From Candidatus Roizmanbacteria bacterium RIFCSPLOWO2_01_FULL_41_22 (GTDB lineage Bacteria > Patescibacteriota > Microgenomatia > UBA1406 > GWC2-37-13): a DNA stretch of 37,336 bases. How positions within the stretch are numbered: position 1 is the first letter of the stretch; every line of letters starts with the position of its first letter. The position numbers and the translations under genes were made by a program. The notes beneath the pieces are model-generated. The model saw only the letters and a list, made by a program, of their open reading frames with translations. It searched no databases and was not told the origin of the DNA. Positions 15,290-23,140 of this stretch are shown piece by piece. Location: the NCBI GenBank assembly GCA_001789805.1, contig MGAR01000031.1, forward strand, positions 1 through 37,336, in the 5' to 3' direction.

Positions 15290-15910
15290 ATGCGATATAC
15301 AGGACCAAGAAACAGAATTGCGCGCCGTGAGGGAGTAGATCTGGGTTTAAAGACCCCGGGATCCAAATCTCACGCATCTCTTCTTAAAAAAATGAACGTT
15401 TTACCGGGACAACATGGCGTTCGGGGGAGAAGAAAGATGTCAGAACATTCTAAACAGCTTAGAGAAAAGCAGAAATTACGATTTACCTTCGGGGTGACAG
15501 AAACACAGCTAAAAAATTATTTTAAGACGTCATCCCGTAAGAAGGGTAATACCGGCATGTTGCTGTCACAGTTATTGGAAAGAAGACTTGATAATATTGT
15601 CTACCGCCTTGGTTTAGTACCTACTCGAGCAGCGGCAAGACAATTAATTGCTCATAAACATATCAAAGTCAATGATACCAAGATGAACGTCGCTTCTTAT
15701 CTGGTCAAAGTCGGAGATACAATTTCGATTGCAGATAAGCAGACACTAAAGATACCGGCTGTTGAAGCAATGCTGTCCAAAAAAGACACGCTTATACCTG
15801 AGTGGTTGGAGACTAAAGGCCACGCTGGGAAACTGATCGCACAGCCAAGTTCGGAGATTGTCGAAAAGCAAATCAATTTACGGTTAGTGGTGGAGTTTTA
15901 CTCAAAATAA
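15290..15910 (+). CDS. rpsD: 30S ribosomal protein uS4
   Basis: uS4 (206 aa) is a primary 16S rRNA binder; in E. coli it represses the alpha operon. It shows MRYTGPRNRIARREG, LPGQHGVRGRRKMSEHSKQL, LLERRLDNIVYRLGLVPTRAAARQL and the S4 RNA-binding motif HKHIKVND. It lacks N-terminal Cys pairs, so it is the zinc-free type. Order rpsK-rpsD-rpoA is standard. Confidence 0.98.
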   Translation: MRYTGPRNRIARREGVDLGLKTPGSKSHASLLKKMNVLPGQHGVRGRRKMSEHSKQLREKQKLRFTFGVTETQLKNYFKTSSRKKGNTGMLLSQLLERRLDNIVYRLGLVPTRAAARQLIAHKHIKVNDTKMNVASYLVKVGDTISIADKQTLKIPAVEAMLSKKDTLIPEWLETKGHAGKLIAQPSSEIVEKQINLRLVVEFYSK

Positions 15911-15947
15911 TTTATCATTTGCCCGATCTAAGGGCGCAATTATTAAT

Positions 15948-16880
15948 ATGGTTTCACCAGCATTTTTTATAAAAAAAGAGGAAGAGTCGTCCTCTTATGG
16001 CAGATTTATTTTTGAACCTCTACACCAGAGTTTTGGCAACAGTTTAGGCAACTCTTTACGGCGGACTTTACTCTCCTCATTACCGGGGGCGGCAATTGGC
16101 TATGTCAAAGTCAAGGGAGCGCCTCATTTGTTTAGTTCTATTAAAGGAGTCAAAGAGTCGGTATTGGACATAGTCTTAAATATGAAACAGTTACGTTTTA
16201 CCACTTCTGGAGAAGGGCCATTTAGGATATCAATATCTGCTAAAGGGGCAAAAAAGATTATTGGTCGCGATTGCAAAGGTGACGCCACAGTGGTCAATGA
16301 CGATCAATATATTGCTGAGATTACTGATAACAAGGTAGAACTTGAGATAGAAGCGGTGGTGGAGGTGGGTTATGGTTTTGTTGCCTCCGAGGAAAAACAA
16401 GAGAAAGAAACGGGTTTTATTACCATTGATTCGGCTTTTTCGCCGGTGCGACGGGTTAATTTCAAAATCGAAGAGGCCAGAGTCGGCCGAAAAACCAATT
16501 TTGAAAGATTGATACTAGAAGTGTGGACTGACGAAAGCGTTTCTCCTACCGAGGCTTTGAAACAGTCGGCGGCTTTGCTGTCTAGTTATTATGGTCATAT
16601 GTTCTCAGGTAAAGACGTGGCTAAGACAGAAGAAGAGCAGGCTGCACAAAAAGAATCATCGGCAGAAGCACTGGCCAATAAAAAAATTTACGAAACGATT
16701 ATCGACGAGTTGAATCTGCCTTCCCGAGTGATTAACGCACTCCTTAGGGAGAATATTGAGACCGTAGCTGATTTGGTTAAAAGAGGTAAAGAAAACCTGG
16801 TCGGATTAAAAGGTGTAGGCAAAAAATCTATCGATTTAATCGAGGAAGAACTACAAAAGATGGGGATAGAGCTTGAATAA
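15948..16880 (+). CDS. rpoA: RNA polymerase subunit alpha
   Basis: RpoA (310 aa) nucleates RNA polymerase assembly. The N-terminal domain shows FGNSLGNSLRRTLLSSLPGAAI and IKGVKESVLDIVLNMKQL. A linker rich in Glu and Ala lies around residues 222-245. The C-terminal domain (LPSRVINALLRENIETVADLV...GLKGVGKKSI) keeps the Arg and Asn that contact UP-element DNA in E. coli (R265, N268), so upstream promoter recognition is probably retained. The length is slightly short. It is flanked by rpsD and rplQ as usual. Confidence 0.99.
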   Translation: MVSPAFFIKKEEESSSYGRFIFEPLHQSFGNSLGNSLRRTLLSSLPGAAIGYVKVKGAPHLFSSIKGVKESVLDIVLNMKQLRFTTSGEGPFRISISAKGAKKIIGRDCKGDATVVNDDQYIAEITDNKVELEIEAVVEVGYGFVASEEKQEKETGFITIDSAFSPVRRVNFKIEEARVGRKTNFERLILEVWTDESVSPTEALKQSAALLSSYYGHMFSGKDVAKTEEEQAAQKESSAEALANKKIYETIIDELNLPSRVINALLRENIETVADLVKRGKENLVGLKGVGKKSIDLIEEELQKMGIELE

Positions 16881-16898
16881 TCGTTATGTTCTAAAATT

Positions 16899-17330
16899 AT
16901 GAGACATCGTGATAAAAAGGTAAAATTTCAAAAAGGGAAAGACGCCAACGAAATGCTTATGCGTAAGTTGGCAGTGAATTTTTTGGAACATGGGCACATG
17001 GTGACTACAGAAAAAAAAGCCAAAGCGATTAAACCCTTTTTAGAGAAGTGCGTCAATAAAGCCAAGAGAAATGCTCAATCCGACCAGAATGTGCTAAAGC
17101 GCTATTTTGTTGATAAAAGGCATCTGGAAGCCCTGGTGACTCAGGTTGCACCAGCCCTCAAATCGCAAACTAGCGGTTATCTGAGGCTCAAGCGTTTGGA
17201 AGCGCGCGGTTCAGACGGCGCAATGATGATGCGTGTTGAATGGGCATTTCCGGTACTTATCACTTGGAAGAAGGAGAAGAAAGCAAAAGAAGCTAAGAAA
17301 CCAGCGCCCAAAGAAGAGGTTAGAAAATAA
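16899..17330 (+). CDS. rplQ: 50S ribosomal protein bL17
   Basis: bL17 (143 aa) lies near the tunnel exit. The core is MRHRDKKVKFQKGKDANEMLMRKLAVNFLEHG with TTEKKAKAIKPFLEK, ending in GYLRLKRLEARGSDGAMMMRVEW. The last 20 or so residues are a Lys/Glu/Ala/Pro tail. Position after rpoA is standard. Confidence 0.98.
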   Translation: MRHRDKKVKFQKGKDANEMLMRKLAVNFLEHGHMVTTEKKAKAIKPFLEKCVNKAKRNAQSDQNVLKRYFVDKRHLEALVTQVAPALKSQTSGYLRLKRLEARGSDGAMMMRVEWAFPVLITWKKEKKAKEAKKPAPKEEVRK

Positions 17331-17343
17331 TTTTGTTTAACTT

Positions 17344-17781
17344 ATGACAAAAATAACCGAAACAACCCGACCGCTCAAGGCCAAAGAGATCACTCATCAG
17401 TGGCATTTAATAGATATTGGCGGTAAAATTCTCGGAAGGACAACGCAAGAAATTGCCCGTTTGTTGCAGGGTAAACACAAAGTGCAGTACGTTCCATATT
17501 TGGACAACGGCGATCACGTGGTGGTCATAAACGCCAGTAAAGTGGTACTGACCGGCAAAAAAGCCGACAACAAAAAATATACGTATTATTCCGGCTATCC
17601 AAGCGGTTTGAGGACAGAAACATTTCTTGGGTTAATTAAAAGAAGACCGGAAGAAGTCATTCGTCACGCTGTAACCGGTATGTTGCCTAAAAATAAACTA
17701 AGAGACAACAGGTTGGCACGGCTTCACGTCTTTGATGATGACAAACACCCGTTTGAACAAAAGTTAAAAGTCAAAAGTTAA
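17344..17781 (+). CDS. rplM: 50S ribosomal protein uL13
   Basis: uL13 (145 aa) is an early 50S assembly protein. Signatures are HQWHLIDIGGKILGRTTQEIARLLQGKHK, GDHVVVINASKVVLTGKKADNK and AVTGMLPKNKLRDNRLARLHVF. The last residues (QKLKVKS) and the stop codon are encoded by AAAAGTT/AAAAGTC heptamers that continue into the spacer, so the original 3' end seems to have been replaced or extended by the repeat. Confidence 0.98.
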   Translation: MTKITETTRPLKAKEITHQWHLIDIGGKILGRTTQEIARLLQGKHKVQYVPYLDNGDHVVVINASKVVLTGKKADNKKYTYYSGYPSGLRTETFLGLIKRRPEEVIRHAVTGMLPKNKLRDNRLARLHVFDDDKHPFEQKLKVKS

Positions 17782-17793
17782 AAGTCAAAAGTC
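17759..17793 (+). repeat. Five tandem AAAAGTY heptamers spanning the rplM stop
   Basis: Five uninterrupted 7-nt units (AAAAGTT, AAAAGTC, AAAAGTT, AAAAGTC, AAAAGTC) run from 17759 to 17793. They encode the last six uL13 residues and supply its TAA stop at 17779-17781. The motif matches that at 14331-14397. Confidence 0.85.
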
Positions 17794-17839
17794 CAAACAG
17801 ATCAATAATTATTGAGAGTAGACAAATTTTAAATTTAAT

Positions 17840-18295
17840 ATGCCAAAAAAAACAAAGGATGTCCAATATTATGAAGGGGTCGGCCGGCGAAAGACCGCAG
17901 TAGCGCGTGTCCGTCTGTATATTACCAAGCGCGATAAGACAGCTACGGTAGGAGACAAGAAAATCAATCAGGGTGAGTTTTTGGTAAACGATAAACCGAT
18001 CGATAAAATTTTTAGTAGCAAATATGAACAAAAACAATATCTTCGCCCTCTAGAATTAACCGACAATGTTGGTCGTTTTTCTATCTCAGTGAAATTAATG
18101 GGTGGAGGAAAAAACAGCCAGCTTGAGGCCGTGGTCCATGGCCTTTCCCGCGCTCTTAGCCTGGTCGATAAAGATACTTACAGACCAATCCTTAAAAAAG
18201 AAGGCTCGTTAACACGCGACTCGCGTGCGCGAGAAAGAAGATCAGTTGGGACAGGAGGCAAGGCTCGCCGCGCAAAACAGTCTCCAAAGCGCTAA
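17840..18295 (+). CDS. rpsI: 30S ribosomal protein uS9
   Basis: uS9 (151 aa) has a C-terminal tail that touches P-site tRNA. It shows YYEGVGRRKTAVARVRLY, the FLVNDKPIDKIFSS region, GGGKNSQLEAVVHGLSRAL and the basic end RDSRARERRSVGTGGKARRA with terminal SPKR. It pairs with rplM as in nearly all bacteria and closes the ribosomal cluster. Confidence 0.98.
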   Translation: MPKKTKDVQYYEGVGRRKTAVARVRLYITKRDKTATVGDKKINQGEFLVNDKPIDKIFSSKYEQKQYLRPLELTDNVGRFSISVKLMGGGKNSQLEAVVHGLSRALSLVDKDTYRPILKKEGSLTRDSRARERRSVGTGGKARRAKQSPKR

Positions 18296-18471
18296 AATTA
18301 GCCTCTTCGTTGATGCTGTGGTTACTTACGGATACTCTTGGCATTTCGCTTGACTAAAGTTATACCGCTTTCAGATAAAATTGCAAAAATATTCAATCTT
18401 TCAGCGGCATAACCCTCCGTACGTTCATTTTGCTTTTGCAAATTGAACTACGGTGGGTATACAATAATGAT
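18296..18471 (+). other. Spacer between ribosomal cluster and glycan genes
   Basis: This 176-nt stretch has no ORF and no hairpin followed by a U run, so the end of the ribosomal transcript is not apparent. It contains a loose dyad, TTGCAAAA with TTTTGCAA (the latter around 18434-18441), and CCGCT/AGCGG arms about 40 nt apart. A candidate promoter for the next gene lies at its 3' end. Confidence 0.5.
18436..18465 (+). promoter_or_regulatory. Candidate promoter of GT2 gene
   Basis: TTGCAA (18436-18441) and TACAAT (18460-18465) are spaced 18 nt apart. The predicted start would be at or next to the ATG at 18472, giving a leaderless message. The -35 match is only 4 of 6, so this is tentative. 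Confidence 0.35.
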
Positions 18472-19344
18472 ATGGTTGATCTATCAGTCATTGTTCCCTC
18501 ATACAACACTAAAGACATCACTAAGCAATGTATTGAAGCTCTTCATCAGGCGTTGTCTCTACAAAAAATCACTTCGGAGATTATAGTTGTTGATAACGCC
18601 TCAACAGACGGATCAAGAGAGATGTTGAAAAGATTGCCGGTGAAACTGATTGAGTTGCCGGAAAACAAAGGTTATGGCGTAGCTAATAACGTGGGTGTGA
18701 AATTTGCCCAAGGGAGATACATTTTATTTTTAAACTCCGATGTAATGATTAAATTGGTCAACTTTGACGATCTTATTCACTATCTACATGAACATCTGGA
18801 GGTGGCGGTTTTGACGGTAGAAGTTAATCTGCCTTCGGGCGGGATTGATCCAGCCTCACACCGAGGCTTTCCCACAATCTGGCGAACCTTTTGCTATTTT
18901 TCCAAACTGGAGCAGTATTTAGGAAAGATTCCACTATTACGCCGTTCGTTTGGTGGGTATCACCTGTTACATCTGGATCTTAATAGCGAGCACGAAATCG
19001 ACTCTCCAACCGGTGCTTTTTACTTAACCCGGCGTGAAGTGATCGAGAAGGTTGGTGGTTTTGATGAACAGTTTTTTATGTACGGTGAAGATCTGGATCT
19101 GTCTTATCGGATCAAAAAACTGGGCTACAAAATTATGTATATTCCGCGCTACCGCGTACTTCATCTCAAACACCAAAGTGGTCTGAAAAACGGCCATAAT
19201 CAGATAAGGAGTCAAATAACTAAGCATTTTTATCAGTCGATGAAGATTTTTTATACCAAACACTACGCACAAAAAAATCCGGCACCGGTAAATAGTTTGG
19301 TCAATTTTTTTATCGATCTCAAATTAAAACTAAACCGTAAATAA
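18472..19344 (+). CDS. GT2 family glycosyltransferase (rhamnosyltransferase-like)
   Basis: This 290-aa GT-A fold glycosyltransferase probably transfers a sugar from an NDP donor onto a lipid-linked or surface glycan at the cytoplasmic membrane face. It begins LSVIVPSYNTKDITKQCIEAL and continues EIIVVDNASTDGSREML and ENKGYGVANNVG. The metal-binding site is FLNSDV, and the acceptor region is DSPTGAFYLTRREVIEKVGGFDEQFFMYGEDLDLSYRIK. These are WbbL/rhamnosyltransferase-type features, but the substrate cannot be told from sequence. The ATG at 18472 is chosen over a TTG at 18430. It starts a run of glycan genes, with the next gene 1 nt away. Confidence 0.9.
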   Translation: MVDLSVIVPSYNTKDITKQCIEALHQALSLQKITSEIIVVDNASTDGSREMLKRLPVKLIELPENKGYGVANNVGVKFAQGRYILFLNSDVMIKLVNFDDLIHYLHEHLEVAVLTVEVNLPSGGIDPASHRGFPTIWRTFCYFSKLEQYLGKIPLLRRSFGGYHLLHLDLNSEHEIDSPTGAFYLTRREVIEKVGGFDEQFFMYGEDLDLSYRIKKLGYKIMYIPRYRVLHLKHQSGLKNGHNQIRSQITKHFYQSMKIFYTKHYAQKNPAPVNSLVNFFIDLKLKLNRK

Positions 19345-19345
19345 T

Positions 19346-20476
19346 ATGAAGAGAATCGGCATTGACGCCCGACTGTACAACGAGACCGGTGTTGGGGTGT
19401 ATATTCGCAATCTTCTTCATTACCTTGACGAGTTGCCGCCTTCGGATATGCAGTTTTATGTTTATGTGTTAGATACTAAGAAAGTAAATGTTGATTTTAA
19501 AAGTAAATCTTTTATTATTCGTCCGACTACATCCAGATGGCACAGTCTGGCTGAGCAGGTGAGTTTTTGTCAACAGCTTTATCAGGACAATCTTGATTTG
19601 ATGCATTTTACTTATTTTAGTTATCCGGTGTTATATGGCAGGCCGTTTATCGCCACTGTCCACGACGTCACCCCGCTTTTATTTAAAACCGGTCGAGCCT
19701 CGACGCTCCAACCGTTGATTTATGAGTTTAAGCACCTGGTTTTTAAATTTGTGCTTTCGTCCCAGATCAAAAATGCTACCAAAATCATCACGCCAACAGA
19801 AAGCGTTAAGAAGCAACTGACTGCGATTTATGGTAAAAAAATAGGCGCTAAGATCACGGTTACAGGCGAGGGGGTGGATTACCAGCTTGTAAAAGCGACT
19901 AGTTCAAATCATCAACTTCCTAAATCGTCTAACTTGACTCCTAAACCTTTTCTTCTGTATGTGGGCAATTTTTACCCTCATAAAAACGTCGAACGGTTAA
20001 TTGTTGCTTTTAAAGCTCTCACCATAAGGCCTGATCTGCAACTGGTATTGGTTGGTCCGAAAAACTATTTTTCAGAAAGGCTTCGCGCGCAGACCAAAAA
20101 CCCCCGAGTTCATTTTTATCTGAAAACGTCGCTTGAGGAAAGGATAGGTTTTTACCAACAAGCATCAGCCTTGATTAACCCCTCCCTGTCTGAGGGTTTT
20201 GGCCTCCCCATTATTGAGGCGGTCTATTTTAATTTACCTATTCTGGCTTCCAATCTACCGGTATTTAAAGAGTTGTTGGGTGATCAATTTATCGCTTTTG
20301 ACCCAAAAAATAGTAAAAATATCAGCGAGAAAATAGCTGGTTTTCTTACCAATCCGCCCACAGTCGATTATTCAGGCATCCTGGAAAAGTATTCCTTCTC
20401 CAAGATGACTAAAACCGTTATCGGCGAATATAAAAATTTGTTGATGTCAAAAAATCCTCATGGACAGGTCTTGTAA
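19346..20476 (+). CDS. GT4 family glycosyltransferase
   Basis: This 376-aa GT-B fold glycosyltransferase begins IGIDARLYNETGVGVYIRNLL, as is typical of GT4 mannosyltransferases. Residues around 95-105 read FIATVHDVTPLLF. The C-terminal donor domain shows FLLYVGNFYPHKNVERLI and the E-x7-E motif SEGFGLPIIEA. No signal peptide or transmembrane segment is visible, so it is cytosolic or peripheral. It probably extends the glycan started by the sugar transferase at 29425. It follows the GT2 gene by 1 nt and is the last glycan gene before the defence cassette. Confidence 0.9.
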   Translation: MKRIGIDARLYNETGVGVYIRNLLHYLDELPPSDMQFYVYVLDTKKVNVDFKSKSFIIRPTTSRWHSLAEQVSFCQQLYQDNLDLMHFTYFSYPVLYGRPFIATVHDVTPLLFKTGRASTLQPLIYEFKHLVFKFVLSSQIKNATKIITPTESVKKQLTAIYGKKIGAKITVTGEGVDYQLVKATSSNHQLPKSSNLTPKPFLLYVGNFYPHKNVERLIVAFKALTIRPDLQLVLVGPKNYFSERLRAQTKNPRVHFYLKTSLEERIGFYQQASALINPSLSEGFGLPIIEAVYFNLPILASNLPVFKELLGDQFIAFDPKNSKNISEKIAGFLTNPPTVDYSGILEKYSFSKMTKTVIGEYKNLLMSKNPHGQVL

Positions 20477-20503
20477 AATGTTAAAACCTATAGCAATTTT
20501 TGG

Positions 20504-20532
20504 TTGACACAGAATAAATAGTCGGGTATCAT
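20504..20532 (+). promoter_or_regulatory. Sigma70-type promoter of lexA-RM operon
   Basis: A consensus TTGACA (20504-20509) lies 17 nt before TATCAT (20527-20532), the best -35 box seen in the window. The predicted start is around 20539, exactly the lexA ATG, so the lexA message is probably leaderless. Confidence 0.75.
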
Positions 20533-20542
20533 TAAATAATGA
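20529..20542 (+). promoter_or_regulatory. Candidate LexA operator over the -10 box and start codon
   Basis: TCATTA (20529-20534) and TAATGA (20537-20542) form an inverted repeat separated by two A, overlapping the -10 box and the lexA ATG. A wider dyad, GGGTATCA (20524-20531) with TGATTACCC (20549-20557), is centred on the same area. LexA proteins bind phylum-specific palindromes at their own promoters, so this is a reasonable operator candidate. Confidence 0.4.
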
Positions 20543-21177
20543 ATAATTTGATTACCCCTCGACAAAAAGAATTGCTTTCAATTGTCTACAGTTATATAAA
20601 AAATGAAGGTTATCCTCCGACGTTTGACGAAATGAGAAAGAAACTAAAAATTGTTTCTAATCAATCCGTTATTGATCTTCTAAATAAGCTCGTGGAAGGT
20701 AAATTCTTAAAAAGAAATGAAAACATTGCCAGAAGCATTGCAATTCTCCCCTTGGGTTATGAGGCGCTGGGAAAACCACCGCTTGCCCCATTTCTCGGAG
20801 TGACAACCGCAGGATTTCCAATTGATCCGATAGAGATGACTGGTGAATGGCAAGAATTACCAGGAGGAGTTGCTCGTTTCGCAGATCAAGTGTTTTTACT
20901 CAAAGTTCATGGAGATTCCATGATAAACGCTGGTATAAACGATGGTGATGTGGTACTTGTGAAGAGTGAGAAAGAATTTAGCTCAGGCGATATTGTCTTA
21001 GCAGAGGTCAGTGGTGAATCAACAATCAAACGTTTTGTTTCAGAGGATAAACCGCCTTATCTTTATCTGAAACCGGAGAATCCTGAATATAAAATTATTT
21101 ACTTTACAGAAGAAGTTGTTTTGAAAGGTAAAGTTTTATCAGTAGTAAAACAAGGGCAGATGAATAAAATTGCCTAA
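20539..21177 (+). CDS. lexA: LexA-type self-cleaving repressor
   Basis: This 212-aa protein has LexA architecture. An N-terminal winged HTH (residues 1-70, with TPRQKELLSIVYSYIKNEG and PPTFDEMRKKL) is followed by an S24 peptidase/autocleavage domain. Visible sites are the Ala91-Gly92 scissile bond (GVTTAGFP), nucleophile Ser127 in VHGDSM and general base Lys164 in STIKRF. Such repressors cleave themselves when RecA filaments form on damaged DNA. It is the first gene of an apparent operon: the RM fusion starts 6 nt after its stop. It could be the cell's global SOS regulator or a local controller of the RM genes; its position favours at least local control. Confidence 0.92.
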   Translation: MNNLITPRQKELLSIVYSYIKNEGYPPTFDEMRKKLKIVSNQSVIDLLNKLVEGKFLKRNENIARSIAILPLGYEALGKPPLAPFLGVTTAGFPIDPIEMTGEWQELPGGVARFADQVFLLKVHGDSMINAGINDGDVVLVKSEKEFSSGDIVLAEVSGESTIKRFVSEDKPPYLYLKPENPEYKIIYFTEEVVLKGKVLSVVKQGQMNKIA

Positions 21178-21183
21178 ACAAAT

Positions 21184-23139
21184 ATGCCAACAGTAAAACC
21201 AAACAAAACTAGTGAAATTGTAGGAAAGATTTTTAAAAATCAAGAATTGGCTTTTGGCCTTAAGGAATTCACTGATGTTAACTTGGAAGATGTGCTTTAT
21301 ATAAGCGAACAAGAACCTCATCGATTTTATGTAAAAGATTTAAAATCGGGCATATCAAGATTTGTTTATGATGAAAATAAATTAGTCGGGAAACCGGAGG
21401 AGATAGTCCGCCAGTTGTGGCTTCATAAACTTAACTTTCATTATGGTTATTCGTTTGATCGTATTGACACTGAAAAAAGCATTCATTTCGGTCGAGAGAT
21501 ACATGCGAAGGCTGCTGATATTATTGTTTATAAAAAAGATAAAATCACCCCATATATTATTGTGGAAGTAAAAAATCCCAATGAAAAAAAGGCAATAGAT
21601 CAGTTAAAGAGTTATCTTAACTCTGAGGGTTGCGAAATCGGTGTCTGGTCAAATGGAATAGAAAAGATTATTCTCTATCGACCTTATCCTCGAGAGTTTG
21701 AAGATTCTTTAAGCGATCTACCCGGTGTAGGCCAAACAATTGACGATTTATTTGAAATTAAAAGGACTTGGAAAGAACTTAATCCCAAATTTGATTTTGT
21801 GGAAATCATAAAACATATCGAAGAATTTGCTCTTGCCGGATCAGGAGCAAACGTGTTTGAGGAAATCTTCAAAATTATCTACGCTAAACTATACGACGAA
21901 AAGCTGGCCAGAGAGCGAAGAGAAAACCAAGAGGTAATTTTTAGAAAGTATCGGGATCCGGAAAAATCCTATGAAGTTATTAATCAACTTTTTAAAAATG
22001 CAGTGAGAGAATGGCGAGACACATTTGAAACATCCGACAGAATTAAACTGTCTCCGGACAGGCTTAATATTTGTATACCTTTTCTAGAAAAATTCCGGTT
22101 GTTTGAAACCGGACTGGGAGAGCTTGAAATTATTGATAGTGCGTTCGAGTACCTAATTACCGAAGTGTCAAAAGGAACAAAAGGACAATATTTTACCCCT
22201 CGCCACGTGATTAAAATGTGCGTAAGGATGCTGAATCCCAAGGACAACGAATATGTTATCGATCCGGCCTGCGGCTCAGGCGGATTTCTTCTTCATGCCA
22301 TGTATCACGTGTGGGAACGTTTTTTAAATACTAATGCCGCTAAAAAAGACTATGCGTCAAAATATTTATTCGGTATTGATTTTGATGACAATATGCGCCG
22401 TATTTCTCAAGCTTTGATGCTAATAGCTGGTGACGGAAAACACCAGATCTTTAAGAGGGATTCATTAGATGCTCGAGACTGGCAAAGACCGGAAAGTGCA
22501 GATGCGAAAGTTGGATTAAAGCACCTATTGACTCAATTTGAAAATCCTTCGGATCAAAAAGACAATCAGCTTACTTATCGCCATCTTAATTTTGACATTT
22601 TGATGACTAATCCGCCATTTGCCGGAGAAAATCCCGAGCAAGGACTCCTGCGCCAATATCTACTTGCTAAAAAAGATGGAAAATTGAAAAATAACGTCGA
22701 ACGGCATATTCTGTTTATCGAAAGATCGCTTGATGCTATAAAACCAGGCGGACGGCTAGCAATAGTTCTTCCTCAAGGCGTACTAAATAATACCAACATG
22801 CATACTATCCGCGAGTGGCTTTTTGAAAAAGCGCGCATTTTGGCGGTAGTAGGATTACATGGAAATACTTTTAAACCTCACACCGGGACAAAAACCAGTG
22901 TTATATTTTTACAAAAGTGGAATGAAAACGAGGAACCATTAAAAGATTACCCAATTTTTATGGCAGTATCCAAGAAATCCGGTAAAGATAATTCCGGGGA
23001 TTATGTTTATAAGAAAGATGAAAAAGGAAATTACAAACATGCTCCCCGCGGCCGCAAGATCCTCGACCACGACCTAGACAAAATCGCCGAAGCTTTTATC
23101 AATTTTGCCAAAGAGCAAAGTTTTAGTTTTTGGAGGTAA
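21184..23139 (+). CDS. hsdM: Restriction-modification fusion: HsdR_N-like nuclease plus N6-adenine methyltransferase
   Basis: This 651-aa protein joins two activities. Residues about 45-165 match a type I HsdR N-terminal PD-(D/E)XK nuclease: Asp112 (KAADIIVYK), Glu128 and Lys130 (IIVEVK), and the Gln140 motif QLKSY. Residues about 220-650 are HsdM-like: a helical domain (FEEIFKIIYAKLYDE), AdoMet motif I DPACGSGG (360-367) and catalytic NPPF (476-479). It resembles the A subunit of BcgI-type (IIB) systems, which methylate and cut with a separate specificity subunit and no HsdR helicase. The start follows AAACAAAT with no Shine-Dalgarno site. Catalytic residues of both halves are intact. A regulatory or degenerate nuclease role cannot be ruled out. 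Confidence 0.88.
   Translation: MPTVKPNKTSEIVGKIFKNQELAFGLKEFTDVNLEDVLYISEQEPHRFYVKDLKSGISRFVYDENKLVGKPEEIVRQLWLHKLNFHYGYSFDRIDTEKSIHFGREIHAKAADIIVYKKDKITPYIIVEVKNPNEKKAIDQLKSYLNSEGCEIGVWSNGIEKIILYRPYPREFEDSLSDLPGVGQTIDDLFEIKRTWKELNPKFDFVEIIKHIEEFALAGSGANVFEEIFKIIYAKLYDEKLARERRENQEVIFRKYRDPEKSYEVINQLFKNAVREWRDTFETSDRIKLSPDRLNICIPFLEKFRLFETGLGELEIIDSAFEYLITEVSKGTKGQYFTPRHVIKMCVRMLNPKDNEYVIDPACGSGGFLLHAMYHVWERFLNTNAAKKDYASKYLFGIDFDDNMRRISQALMLIAGDGKHQIFKRDSLDARDWQRPESADAKVGLKHLLTQFENPSDQKDNQLTYRHLNFDILMTNPPFAGENPEQGLLRQYLLAKKDGKLKNNVERHILFIERSLDAIKPGGRLAIVLPQGVLNNTNMHTIREWLFEKARILAVVGLHGNTFKPHTGTKTSVIFLQKWNENEEPLKDYPIFMAVSKKSGKDNSGDYVYKKDEKGNYKHAPRGRKILDHDLDKIAEAFINFAKEQSFSFWR
23132..23137 (+). 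promoter_or_regulatory. Shine-Dalgarno site deciding the 23141 start
   Basis: GGAGGT ends 3 nt before the ATG at 23141 and overlaps the stop of the upstream RM fusion. It is one of very few clear Shine-Dalgarno sites in the window, although the spacing is short. Confidence 0.55.
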
Positions 23140-23140
23140 A

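Noticed and set aside
18296-18471. tRNA or other RNA gene in the largest spacers
   Set aside because: No cloverleaf with a T-loop GTTCRA-type sequence and CCA end could be found here or in the other spacers.
23105-23140. TTG start for the two-TM protein, overlapping the RM fusion
   Set aside because: The ATG at 23141 has its own GGAGGT and gives a normal basic N-terminus; the extension would lie within the RM fusion's last codons.
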